A stretch of 60,000 nucleotides of DNA from contig CAUJGJ010000287.1 of assembly GCA_963170055.1 (NCBI GenBank), positions 68,201-128,200 on the forward strand. The letters are read 5' to 3'. The translations under genes were made by a program, and so were the position numbers. The notes below the pieces were generated by a model, which saw nothing but the letters and a program-made list of their open reading frames with translations, was not told the DNA's origin and did no database searches. The DNA is from Halisarca cf. caerulea. Lineage: Eukaryota; Porifera; Demospongiae; Chondrillida; Halisarcidae. Positions 27,701 to 42,400 of this stretch are shown here, in pieces. Position 1 is the stretch's first letter; each line of letters opens with the position of its first letter.

Positions 27701-30700
27701 GGTTACGTCGTCGTTTGGAGTATACATGTGTGTCATTGGATGAATGTACACATATGCATACATAATTAGTACATGCGTACGTGCATGTATAGAGTTTCTG
27801 TAGGGTATGACAGTGGAATCCAGTCCTATTGGTAGAATTGTAATAATTTGCAGTAAACTTTCATTAATTACAATAGTTTTTAATTCAAATTCCTTGGAAA
27901 TTTACTTTTGTGACAAATTTACACACTCACTGTATCCCACACAAAGACAATGTATGCTCTTGTGGGCAAAATTACTGGCAATCTATGTGTTCAACTGATA
28001 AGTGAGGGGGTGCAGGGTGGCTCAGTAGCTGGCCTGTGTGGATATGACACCAAAGTTTGTGGGTTCGATTCCCAACCTGCACCCCTTGCTTGTTGTTCCC
28101 AACCTGCACCCCTTGCTTGTTGTTCCCAACCTGCACCCCTTGTTTGCTTGTTTGTGAAAAAAGTGCAGCTACTGAAGCCACACAATGTGTATGTAAAAAT
28201 TGTGCATGATTTGCATGAGTTTCGTGGGCCCCTGGTGGAGTAGCCTAAGGCTAAAGGGGTCCCACGTAAAAGAAGATACCAAACAAACAAACAAGTGAGT
28301 AGTGGTGATTTTATGCAAGATCAACAATTTTTTGTAGTATTATGTAGCCTAAATGAATCAATAGTTGTCAGCCATGGATAAGTACATACTGCAGTATTAT
28401 ACAAGTGTACATGTGGACATACAGGCATCTGTACATACTGTATGTATGTGCACATACATACGTGAAGTTCAATTTCTACTTGTGAGTACATACGTACGTA
28501 TGTGCTGTATACCACTCCACTACTTTGTACTTATTCTCTCATCAGACTTATCTGTTCAGTTTGAGCAACCTCAGTACACAGTGTCTGAAGGGAACACCAT
28601 CACAGTGAACGTAGTAGCCAGTACTGACTTCTCCACACCCTTCTCTGTGGACATCTCACATGACGGAAGTGGAGGTGAGCTGGGATGCATGTACACATAT
28701 GTACTACTGTAGTACAACACCCCCAATCCAGACCCTGAATTGTGGACACCCCTCTAAAATGGACACATGCCATTGGAACCAAATGAATCTCCATACTTTG
28801 CCATAGTACGTACATCTTCAACCCCTGAAATGAGAACACCTCACTAGTCACGATAGTTCTTAGTGATTCTAAAGTGTCTGGAATAGAGGGGTCCTTTGTA
28901 ATCACATTCCTCTGTTATGCTGTGATGGATTGTTGACTAGACTAGTATTTTGTTGCTGTACAATTGTCACCGGAAGTAGCATGCAGCCACTGACCAATTG
29001 CATCCTTATATACACCTATATACAAAGTGTGTGTTCCTTTCTCGGTAGATCTCACTCTCTCAACTGATGTTCTGAGCTTTAGGCCCTACAATAGAACTGC
29101 CTCAGTCATGCTGACTGCAACAGAAGACACCATCAAAGAATTGGATGAATCCTTCACACTGTCTTTGGCAGTCACAGACCCAATGTCTCAGGAATGTGGT
29201 GTTGAGTTGGGAGAGAGGTCAACTGCTACTGTAATAGTCCAGGACACTACAGAAGGTTAGTTGGGAGTTTCAGTTTAATTTGGTTAGTTGTTGTTATCAA
29301 AATTAATTGTATGCAAAGCAGGAGTTTATGTCTATCAATGGAAATGGTATGTACTCTAGTAATTACTGTATTGGTTGCTGGCTACTAAATTGATTAGTTA
29401 GTGATTCATTAGTGAGCAGACAAAGTATGGTTAGTTTTACTAACTGAGATATTTCCTAATAAAAGTCTGCAAAGTGTCAGAGATGGCAGGAATTACCAGT
29501 ATATACAAAATTTTAACCTGAAAATGCTGGATTTTGACGGAATCGTGTGAATTCCCTAATATATTGCACCTTTGATTTTCTTTCCAGACATTGTCTGTGG
29601 GTTATTCCCCACAATGTACACTGTTGCTGAAGGAGGGACTGTTCCAGTTATGCTGAACTGCTCTTTACCAGCTTCAGAGGACTACACTCTGACAGTGTCG
29701 CAGTCTGGAGGAGGTGAGGGACATGTGTGCACTCTAGACATGCTCCAAATGTGTTTGCTCATATTAGCCTCTTGTTGGTGGTTGTTCTATTGTGGATCGT
29801 AAGGTGATTGCACCATCATAGGAAATTTAGCATTATAGTGAGGTCCGATATATGCCATAACGACCTGTTGGCTCATATCAGACCTAGAAAAAATGGAAGA
29901 CTTTACATAGCTACTGATTTTTTAGGCATGTCTCACAAGATAAGCAAATCGGTCACATTGAAACCTCAATTCAATCTGTGGTTGGCTTACCATACAAAAT
30001 ATTACTTATATGAAGCATGGAGATTGGTCGGTTGCTGAAATATTGGGCGTGGGCTCTATAGTAGTCTCTTCTCCCATAGAGAGTGACTTCACTCTGGCAA
30101 ACGATACAGTTACCATCAGTGCAAACTCCCGCACATCATCTGTCAATGTGATGGCTACAACTGATAACATCAAAGAATGTGATGAGTCTTTCCAGATTTC
30201 AGTCTCCCCAACATCTTCATCAGCAAATTTTGGTGTTACTCTCAGAGATGATACTGCAACTATTAGCATACAAGACTCTACACCAGGTTTGTGTGTGGAT
30301 TGATGTTAGCGATATTATTGCACCCTATGTTAGTTGCATCAGTGTGCATGTGTTGCTGTGTGTGTTAGCTACATACATGCAACATTATGTACCAGTTTAG
30401 GTATGCACATAGTCCATATACAGTGGAAGTTCGTTGTAAAGAATTCACGAACAGTGAATTTCTACATATGGGGAGTAGCTACTAGTGACCTAGCGATGTT
30501 CAACTATGAAAGTGTAACTGTTTATAGTGGATTTCTGATGTAGTGAAGAATGTTCAGTGTCACCTGTGATTCCTTATGTGGAGATGTATGTGTGTAATCT
30601 TCTATTCACATCTGTACCTAAAACAGTTTTAGTTGTGAACATGAGATTCAATGTATGGGTTGATGTATGTGTGTATGCTTGAGAGAGTACATGTTTCAGT

Positions 30701-33700
30701 CAATCCTTGTTTAAACTTCTATATCAAGTGGCTATTAGTTTGAGGTACGTACGTACGTACATACACAGGTACTCTACAAATCCATTCAAGCCTGTTGAGA
30801 AGTGAATTCACTCGAAAACTGGCTAATGTATATAATGTAGGGTGTATGTATGGTGTATGCATGGTGTATGCATGGTGTATGCATGGTGTATGTATGGTGT
30901 ATGTATGGTGTATGTATGGTGTATGTATGGTGTATGTATGGTGTATGTATGGTGTATGCATGGTGTATGTATGGTGTATGTATGGTGTATGTATGGTGTA
31001 TGTATGGTGTATGCATGGTGTATGCATGGTGTATGTATGGTGTATGTATGGTGTATGTATGGTGTATGTATGGTGTATGTATGGTGTATCTGTATTGGCT
31101 GCATTTAATGCATTGCAGAATGTGCAAATGTGTGGAAATTGTTCTGTTGTATACCACATATGCATGTCATTGTCCTTCTCTGCAGATGTATCCATCACCT
31201 TTGACCCCTCCACCTACACTGTGAGTGAAGGAAATACTGTACAAGTGTTCTTGATGGCTGATGAGGACTACAGTGAACCATTCAATGTTACAGTCAACTC
31301 AGTCAACACTGAAGGTGAGGTAGTGAGATGATAGAGGAGACCTGACCAGACTGAACCTTGCTCTCCTTTCTCCACAGATATCAGCATCCAACCAATGACT
31401 GTGACCTTTGAACCTCCCAACAGACGTGTGTCTGTGAATGTGATGGCTCAGTCTGATGATATTCAGGAGCAAGATGAGAATGTGACCCTGACGTTCACCA
31501 TAGGAGATAGCTGTCTTGAGTCAGTTGTGGCTGGAGATCCATCCGAAGCCACAGTCACCATAAATGATACCACAGAAAGTAAGTGTCCATTACCTTCACA
31601 CCACACATACATACGTATATATGCACGGTATACTGCTATTGGGACCTACTGAGAACTGTATTGATTTTGTATACTGCTCTTGGTACCTACTGAGAACTGT
31701 ATTGATTTTGTATACTGCTATTGGTACCTACTGAGAACTGTATTGATTTTGTATACGCTATAGGTACCTACTGAGAACTGTATTGATTTTGTATATTATA
31801 ACGCTGACGTGTACTTATATCACGTCAACGCTGTTCCTTTGTTTATGTTTGTATAGGTGTAGTTGTCTGTTTTGATGAAAGGACTTATTCTGTAATCGAG
31901 GGAGAAGAAGTGACCATTGGAATATCTGCCAACAGAGACTTTACCTCATCCTTCACTGTCACTGCTGTCCATCCTGATCCAGGTTTGTTCATGTGTGTGT
32001 GCGTGTGTATGGGTGTGTGTGTGGGGGGGGGGGGGGGTGGTTAGGTGGACGGGTGGGTAGATGTCTACTGTTGGTTGATTAGTGTAAATTCTTTCCTGTA
32101 CAATTGTTATGATGAGCCTGCATCACAGGCAATGGATACAAGCCAAAATTACACATAGTATTCGTGCATGTACATACATGCCTACATATACACACATACT
32201 GGTTACTGATGTGTGCATGAGTTTACTACTATGGTTTTGATTAAAGGGATCAAACTTCCTTTTGTGAAGGACATTAGTATTGCAATAATTAATATTATTA
32301 CTCTTTTAGAATTTGTTGTTGAGAATTGTCATTTAGTTTAAATGGGTAACTCATGGCACAAAGTTTGGACTCACGTGGGAAAGTCTACAGTATTGAAATG
32401 CTCACTGCCCAATGGTTTTGGAATGAGCTTAGCTTTAGATCTTTTAGGTGCTTTGTGCTAACTCTTGTGTGAATTGAGGAGGCCTTTATCGAAGCAACTA
32501 CTGTTCTAAGCATCCACTGTAAGACTCAAAATTCGACAGTCCCAATAGATGTGATGGGTGTGTCTCCAGTGTGGTCCGGTGGGATGGATGTGTCCATCTT
32601 CATGAGTGTAGCAAACTGTACATAGCATGGGTTTTTCGTGTGCACAGAATAGTAATGTTTATTGTGTTCACTGGTGTACTACACATGGGTATGTATAACT
32701 TCATATACTACATTCAAGTACGTACATACGTGCATCTTGTATGCATGTTGTGTGTTAAATCGTAAATGGAGTGGATTTATTGGAGCATCTCACATCCATT
32801 AGCTGGAGACTACGAGGTCCAAGGTAGGCCAGTGACATTTACTCCTGGAGATCGGGCCGAGTCTGTCAGATTTGTGGCATTGACTGATGATGTTAAAGAG
32901 CTGAATGAAACAGTCTCCTTGATGCTGCAAGTTGTTGATGATGGAGGAATTGATGTTGAACTCTGTCCACAGAGCACCACTGTAGTCACCATATTTGACA
33001 TTAGTAGTAAGTTGTATACAAGCTGCATGCCGAATGCATATGTTGTTGTGGAGTAGTGTACATGTGTGCCCACATACAATATATGTACATGTGAGGCCTA
33101 TAGCCACTGTCACACATCAATTGTACGTAAGTTCAGGAAAGGGAAAGTGTTCATTGTGGACTACATAGTTCACTAGTGTTTTATGTACAGTATGTACTGT
33201 ACATAATGTGTGTATATCTGTGAGTGGGTGTGCAATCACGTGAGACAGATAGAATTTGATAGTACAATCATACATTATTCATTCAGCACTGTTTTTTCAA
33301 AGAACTAAACTGTAAAATGTCTTGTATCATCACTGGTTTTGCATCTTTTCATTTTCTCCCTCCTCTCCTTTCTCCTTTCCTGTCTGCAGTACTCTCCGTC
33401 CAGTTTGAACGTCCCATGTACAATGTCAGCGAAGGTGGTAGTGAGACTGTGACGGTGGTTGCCAGCAACAACTTCACCTCTCCTTTTGCCGTCAGCATTT
33501 CACACAATGGTCCCAATGGTGAGTTCAGTCAGGATACTACAGTATGTATGTATGGTGCAATCTATGCAGACAACATATGTATGAACAAACACATGCATTA
33601 CAAATATTGGATTACAGAGGGCTGTACTGTACAGTCGTGACTCTAATCCGGCCACATTCATTACACTAAAAGATGCGCTGGATTATTAATTCTTCCAATG

Positions 33701-36700
33701 CACTGTGCACATTGGGGACATGTACTGGCCAAATAGCAAGGGTTCTGGATTATCAAAGGCCGGATTAAAGAGTCATACCTGTACCAATTTTTGCTCTGTA
33801 CTACATAATATTATGTTCCTTCTCTTCTAACAGATTTGAGACTATCAAGTGATACCCTCACATTTGTCCCTGGTAGCTTGACTGCCTCGGTCATTGTAAC
33901 AGCAAGAATGGACAACGTTAAGGAACTTGAGGAGAGCTTTGTTTTGACTCTAGCCATCACTGACTCTATGGCTCAGATGTTCAATGTTGAACTTGGAGAC
34001 CAGTCGACTGCCATCGTGAAAGTACAGGATACTACCAATGGTTAGCATTACAGTGAAGAGAGTAGATATTGGAAGTTGTCAGTCTGGTGTTCCAATATTT
34101 TGGAGCATTACTAACCTTTCTTTGAGCCGTAAAGACACACACCACCCACAGTACTTTCATTGCAGTCAAAATCATTAGAGCCTACAGCACATTGTTTTAT
34201 TCCAAGCACATGAAATAGTTTTCGATAAACCAGGGCATAGTTTTATTATATAATATGTGAGTGTGTGTGCGCATGCATGTGTGTATGAGATAATCAGTAT
34301 AATGTACTTTTGGACACTAGTATTTTGTATTTTTGTGTAGTTGTAGTCATCTCATTTTCTCCACTGGTCTATCCTGTGATGGAGGGAGGAACTGCTGTAG
34401 TCCGTCTACAAGCCGACAAAGAGGCCGGGTTTGACTACACCATAGACGTGATGCAGGTGGATGGAGGTCAGTTTCAAATGCCGATGCACACCAGGTTTAT
34501 CCAACACTATTTTGTCCAGAAAACTTCCTTATTGGTACTCTACCGTGAATCCCCATCACAAGGTTGTGTACGATTTTACCTTGCTTGTCTAGCATGTAGC
34601 TTATCTGGCATGCTTCATGCGGGACAAACTTGGTTGAATAAACCAGGTCCTACTATAAATGACTGAACATATACTAAGTACAGAACCTTAGGGATACAGT
34701 ATTGTATGTACACATGTGTTACTACTCTGATACTGTGCATAAGTATGTATACATATGTATGTACACTTTTAATTCCAGTTAAACATGATCCAGAAAAGAA
34801 GCATGGTACCTTTTCGTAGATTTCTTAAGAATTTAAGAGAATTAAGTGTTGTTGCTTAGTTTTCATATGTGTATACATACGTAGATATAGTACTGAATTT
34901 TATCATTGAAGTTGTATGTATGCTTGTTTGTACTATAGGTGGTGACTTTCAGGTGATAAACTCAACTGCTGTGTTCAGAGCTGGATCTGTAGAGGCTACT
35001 GTACTGGTTAGTGGAACTTTGGACAGCATCAAAGAATGTGAAGAGTCTTTCCAGATTTCAGCCAACCTAACGTCTTCATCCACAAACCTTTGTTTCACCA
35101 TTCGGAATGGTACTGCTGATGTTGTTGTTCAGGATGAAACTGAAGGTTGGTATATACTTTGCTGTGACAAGTCAAGTTACATTTTGTGTGTCAGCTGCCT
35201 ATGTCCTGCTGTATGGTACTTAGTGCAGTCAAATTTGTTCTCATTATCACAAGTTTTCTTATCAGGATATAGTAATACATGTACAGTACTACAGCAAACC
35301 AAATTCAGCTAAGAAACTAGTTTGTGTTAAGCAGAAATTCATATTAAGAGTATCCTTCTTAACAAGGTTCTACTGTATATGCGCAATACTTACGTATGTA
35401 TGTATACCTACAGTACAAACGTACACATGTGTGTAGGAGCACTGTCGTGTGTTTTCAACATCATCAGATTTTTTATGTATCCATCTATATACATACGTAC
35501 ATACACACAGTACATGCACCATGCAGTGCATCCTTGCATATATACGTGTATCCAATTTGTGCATTACAGGTTCCACCATGTATTTTCCTGCATACATTCA
35601 CACATACATATGTTCCTTATACCGTAGAGCGGGAAATTTTCGCGTGGTAATATTTTCGCTATATTTGCAAATTGTACGGATTCACGAAACTTTAACTGCG
35701 AAAATTTCGCCAGATGCGCACTAAAGTTAGGAAAACAGTGTACTATAACAAGATTCTCTAAGGAATGGAGAATTAAGGTCAGTGAAAGCATGCTCCGAAC
35801 TTGAAACGGTCTGGAAATAGACACAAACGACTTGGAAACGTAAAAAAACGTAAATAACAATCTTCACATTGCAAAAATAAAACTTGTGAAATTTACATTT
35901 TACTTCGATTCACAAAAATTTATGCCACGGAAATTTCCCGCTCTACGTTACATTTCTGTGTGTGTGTGTGTGTGTTTGTGTGTATGTGTGTTTGATGTAC
36001 CAGATGACTCCATACCTAGTTGGTGTGATGTGTGGTTCACTGACATTTGGTCAATTTGCAAAAGTAAATTGAATTTGTTATTTTATTCTATGGTTTACTT
36101 TCTTCAGATATCATGATCACCTTTGACCCCTCCACCTATGTTGTAAGTGAAGGAGGCTCAGGACCAGTGTGTCTGATGGTTGACAAGGACTACAGTGAAT
36201 CGTTCAGTGTTACAGTCAACTCGACCAACACTGAAGGTGAAATTGAAAAAACTTACCAAGAAATTCTACTTACACATTTCTGACAATGTGGTGAAGGTGA
36301 TACTTCTCTCTTTTCTGTGTGTACAGACATCACCATACAACCTGACATGGTGACATTCACACCTCCTGGTAGGCGTGTGTGTGTCAATGTAACAGCCCTG
36401 CCTGATGAGGTCCAAGAGCTGACTGAGACTGTCGTGTTGAGTTGCACCATAAAAGACACTTGTCTCGAGTTTGCTAGTGAGCCCCACGAGGCCACTTTGA
36501 GGATCTTTGATGATACAGACAGTGAGTGAAGGGCTTCGAGTTCTGCATATGTGGGTGTGGCTATTTGCTGTAAGAAAATCACTCGCCAATGAAATATAAT
36601 ACACCACATGGATTGCTTAAAGTACAAATGTGGCACGTATGTAAGGCACATTGATGCATACAGCTTTTATATAGTGTATTTGTGCATGGAATCAGAGTTT

Positions 36701-39422
36701 CTGGTTTCTCCCGTCTTGGAAAGTACACACGTATACAAGCATGTACTACGTAAGTTACTGACATGCCCTAGTTACGCATGTATGTATATATACATGCAGT
36801 TAACATGCGCGTAAATATGTGAGGATGTGTACCTGTGTATCTCCCAGGCTTCTAAATACTTTCACAGTTCCGCTCACTTTGAATTGGATAGTTTAATGTA
36901 ATTTTTAAAGCCCCAAATCTGAATGGGTTAATAGTGTATTTTGTAAATACATTACCTATGTGTACAATATATGAAGGTGTGTATATACTGTATGTATAGT
37001 GTGTTGTTAAACAGTCATTAATCCTAATGACAATTATGTATCTTGTTTAAAATTTGTCCTACAGAAGTGCTATGTATGTACTGTGTGTGCCCTTATCTGT
37101 GGACATTTTGCAGGTGTTCAAGTGAACTTTGGCCCACCACCACCACCAGTGAGGGAAGGAGATACCATTACCATCAGTGTAGTAGCAGATCGTGACTTCA
37201 CAGCTCCCTTTACTGTGGGAATACTAGCAGAGGATTCAAGTAAGATATCCTGTATAGCACTTTCTTCATAATCTGTACATGCAGAGTGTGCACTGGCATC
37301 AATGTACATGTACATATGCATTGTGTATGTATGACGAGTGCACTTCACTTTATTGACAGTTTGTGTTGTAGGGCTACTGTAATCCTTGTATTCACTATAT
37401 TCAGCACAATGCATGCTGAGACATGGTACTCAGTACAACCTCTATTAGAAGGAGTATCATCAGCAGTAACAAGTCTGGAGGAAGCTACGTACATGTACGA
37501 CAGTGGCAGGGCATCTCAACCCTGTTCCCCTGTTCATGGTTACAACCCCCCCCTCCCCCCATTCATGATAGTAGTCTATAAAGCTTGACTAACAATGTGT
37601 TTTTGAGGTTTGGTAAGAAAAGTGGTGTGGGCTATTGCCCTGCCTGTACCTGGTGGTTCCTCCGGCCCTGAATAAGCAAGCAGCTGTCCTTTTCATGGAG
37701 GGTTTAGTGTATGCTTCAGTGTGAGGGGTTCAAATTGGGCAGAGTAATGCTATCTTGTTGAAAAGGTGGCTGCATTTTGGAGGTGTTCTTTGGTAGAGCT
37801 TTCATGGTAATACCCTCTACGTATACATATCTGGTGTTGAATTTATACTTCCTGTACACTTCATACGTACGTATCAGTGTTTTAGTATGTGTGTTCATGT
37901 ATGTACATACGTGTACACATCTTTGTGGTACTTGTTGATGCTGTTGTGAAGGGCGTTTTTTGTGTTGTGTTGAGTTTGGATTCCAGTCTTTGGATCCTAG
38001 GATAGTTCAGAACAAGGTATATGCAGTGAAACCTCTCAAAAATGGATGTATTTTCAAGTCCTCCTCTCCATATTCGCTGTACATGTAGAACCTCACTGAT
38101 CCGTAGACCTCTCTATACTGAATCATTTCTTTGGTCCCAAATGTGTTTGGTTTGGAGAGGTTACATGTACATTGTATTCTTCTTCACTCTATGTTCAGTA
38201 CACTCATATGTAAGTAAGTATGTTACTCCTGTAGATGACTTTGACTTGTTGGATACGACTGTTCAGTTCACACCTGGTACTCGAGAGGGGTCTTTCAGAT
38301 TCAGAGCAAACAGAGATGCTGTTAAAGAAAAGAATGAGACGGTCACTTTGACTCTCAACATTACAGACAGCGGAGGGATTGATGTGGTTGTTGGACCGAT
38401 GGGGACCACCTCAGTCACCATCATTGATGACAATGGTTAGTGACATGTGTACATGTGGATGCAGAGGAACCTGTGTAGCTTGACACATCAGTGCTCCAGC
38501 ATCCTCCCCAACCTGACTCCATTCTGATGTACAGTTACCATACTGAAGTACCCTATGAGTCATTCTATCTAATAGTCCTACCTTTGCAATCTCTGGAGTG
38601 CAGTTCATCATTCTCATTATGCAGCCCTGTCAGCTGTTCTGCATAAGTAATTGATGCTTCATAAGAAAATGTCTCACAGATGGTGCTGTGGTGGAATTGG
38701 GGGATATCCCTGGAATAGTTGATAGCAATGCTTTACAGTTGTAATTGCATGTACTTATTGAAAGATTCCTTCTGGTGTCGAGTTTAAGTATCAAAGATTT
38801 TGTGTTTTTCTGTCATCAGACTTATCCGTTCAGTTTGAGCAACCTCAGTACACAGTGTCTGAAGGGAACACCACCACAGTGAACGTAGTGGCCAGTACTG
38901 ACTTCTCCACACCCTTCTCTGTAGACATCTCACATAATGGAAGTGGAGGTGAGCTGGGATGCGTGCACACATGTAGTGATCATATACTTGCACAGCTGAG
39001 GAAAGGGAGGGTTACAGCCACTGACTACTTGCCTCCCTGTAAACACCTGCTAAGTTTGTATTCCTTCTCTACAGATCTCACTCTCTCAACTGATGTTCTG
39101 AGCTTCAGCCCCTCCAGTAGAACTGCCTCAGTCATACTGTCTGCAACAAACGATACCATCAAAGAAATGGATGAATTCTTCATGTTATCTTTGGCAGTCA
39201 CAGATCCAATGTCTCGGGAATGTGGTGTTGACTTGGGAGAGAGGTCCACTGCTACTGTAATAGTACAGGACACTACAGAAGGTGAGTTGGGAGTTATAAT
39301 CATAGTTGGTGTCAGGTCATTTTTAGGCAACAATTTGTATTTTACTGCATTCATGTTTCTATAATTCTAAGTACGTATGTAAATACGTACATCTCGTAGA
39401 TTTGGAAACCATGACTTGAGAG

Positions 39423-39494
<72 letters not shown>

Positions 39495-42400
39495 TCAAGG
39501 TCCCCCCGGGTATTTACTTATGACATGTCCTCAAGTCTGCTTCTTGGTCCTCTGATGAGTCATTCTTGAGAACATTCCAACAACTCAATAAGAATAATAA
39601 TACCCATTGCTCCTTCTGCAAACAAAGAGAACACACTTTAACTCTCATGATACACGGAAGGATTGTACGCACGTATGTGTTTGTAATTTATATCATGTTT
39701 TGTCTTTCTTTCAGACATTGTCTGTGGGTTGTTCCCCACAATGTACACTGTTGCTGAAGGAGGGACTGTTCCAGTGATGCTGAACTGCTCTTTACCAGCT
39801 TCAAAGGACTACACTCTGGCAGTGTCGCAGTCTGGAGGAGGTGAGGGACATGTGCTTCTTACTGTATTGAGAATGAGTTCACTTCACTTATCAGCCAACG
39901 TACTTGGTAGTTATTTGTAGGAAGTTGAACCTTTTTGTATCAGACCCCTCAGGAACACTGAAACACTTCACTATAATCCACATGTTCACTGCATCATTGT
40001 GTTCACTACATCAGGGTGTTCACTACATCAGGATTAATGTACATGTACCTTAAGGCTACAAACGTTAGCAGGTACTTACTGTACTTTAGCAAAATTGGTG
40101 AGGAGCATCAACTTCGCTAACTCAAGTGCCTGCTAACAATCATACCCACCAATAAATGTATCCTCTAATATTTGTATTGCACAATTTGTATGGAAGTGCT
40201 GTACACTGCACGGGAGAAAATGGCTGCTTGGAACTAAGGAAAATTCTATCCCAAAGTCAGCAAAATAAACAGCAACCAGAGAACCAATACATCTAATGTT
40301 TAAAAGAATCATTGGATTATAGCATACGTATACGTATATTCGTTTTAATTATTTTCGATTTATATTTATCCAAAAGCGATAATCATTTCCTCGAGCTGAG
40401 GCTGATAAGATGGTTTTGTGATCTCAGTGTTTCATTTCTGTACGTAGCTTTATATCATAACAGTATAGTACAGTATATAGAGTAGAAATGGTGATTTGGG
40501 CCATGCAAAATTAATTTTATGTTTCTCGTCCCCTTCCTGGTCAAAAATTTTAGGTGAAAAAAGAAAAGAATTTTTTTAAAGAAAAGTCACTGAGTATGCT
40601 GGGTTCAAACCCTGACCATAATATTGTAATCTATCAAAGAAAGCATGTGTGTTCAACATAAACACGTGCATATGACGGATGCTTGAAGGACGTTCGCTTC
40701 AACTTGTCATGTGGTTGGAGAGGTTGATCGTCGACTTGTTCGGTCATGGTGGGATGCGTGGTCTAACGGCTGGCAGGTACAAAAAACTGTCGGGGTCACC
40801 AAATATGACGGATACTTGAAGGACGTTCGCTTCAACTTGTCATATAGATTCAACTGAATTATTACTCTCCATCATACACACTAAAATAACAGTATATGCA
40901 ATTAAATAAACAAAGGAACAAAAAGGTCATTGTGCGTGCGGCGTGGTGTGCAGGTGAGCATACATGCTAATCACATGACGCGTGAGTGTACAGCACGTGC
41001 TCGATGACCGGATGTCAAAAATACAGGAAATTAAAAGAGTAAAGACACCAAACTACTTAGGCATGCGGTACAGGAAATAATAAGGAAAAAATACATGGTC
41101 ACTTAACTACCAGTACACCACATGCACAACCATTGTGCTATTGTGGGGCTAGTGGCTGTCTGGTTCCATACAGATATGAAATATACTTTCATTCATTCAT
41201 TAGGCATTCATGTAAGTATATTCCATACAGATATGGAATATACTTACATGAATGCCTTTGCCAATGACTAGATTGAAAAAAAAATCAACCCCTTGTGGCT
41301 TGGTCAATTTTCAAAGATGTCCAATTTAAGACCAGACACATATTATTTACTTTGTGCAGCCTTAGGGAAGGATTGGGTGCGTACCTAGCATTGGTAAAGG
41401 TAACATTTCTAAAATTGCTAGTTGTAACAGATTTGGTACAAAAATGCTAGTAAATTACTGAAGTTAGTGGCCACTAACATTTGTAGCCTTAAGGTGTTAT
41501 ACTGTACAATAGGTAGTTTAGATTTTACCGTATTTTTTCATCCATGGTGTAATATTGAGAGGTTTGCCTGTAGCTGAAGTAGTCAATGCACCAGCTTGTG
41601 GAATATGGCATGATTTCAGTACATATTTCTGTTTCTGTATGGTGTATATAAGCATGCATACGTGTGTACATACATATGTGTGTGTACGTACATATTATAT
41701 ATTCATTGTGTCTAATGGATTTCCCCATGAATTTTGACCTGTGGTCTTGCGCAATGGTGAGAGGAAAAGGGAAATGGAGCTAATTGTTTGTCAGAAAACC
41801 TTAATGACTTGATTGCAAGTGTGCTGTATAGTAAATCAATAGTGATTTGTAGAGCTTTTACAAACCACTTATGTCCACCCTTTGATCTCTTCACTCACCA
41901 TGACACAACACTTGTGAAATAATGAGAGGTTTTGTTTGCAAGATTTACTGAAACGAGATTCTAAACTAAGTATCTTCTCCCATAGAGAATGACTTCACCT
42001 TGGAAAGCAATACAGTTACCATCAGTGCAAATTCCCTCACATCATCTGTCAACGTGATGGCTACAAATGATACCATCAAAGAATGTGATGAGTCTTTTCA
42101 GATTTCAGTCTCCACAACATCTTCATCAGCAAGTTTTGGTGTTACTCTCAGAGATGATACTGCGACTATAGGAATAACGGACACTACACCAGGTTTGTGT
42201 GTGGATGGATGTGATTCAAGCATGTATGTATTTATGTGAGCATTGCTAGTCCTAATTCTGCATGTGTATATATCCAAATATGTATTGTGAATTTGTGTGC
42301 CCTCAACTTCTCACAGTACGTTGTGTACCACCTTGGAACATGAGCCTTGTTCTGTGCTCCACACATGTATGTTGTTGTGTGACCATCTATGGGAACAAGA

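Noticed and set aside
28010..28082. Functional tRNA gene
   Set aside because: The anticodon arm pairs poorly, position 33 is not U, and it is followed by a SINE body and (AAAC)n tail.
30719..31331. Open frames with an 11-residue [11 protein letters not shown] repeat
   Set aside because: Direct product of an 11-bp minisatellite. All frames are open on both strands.
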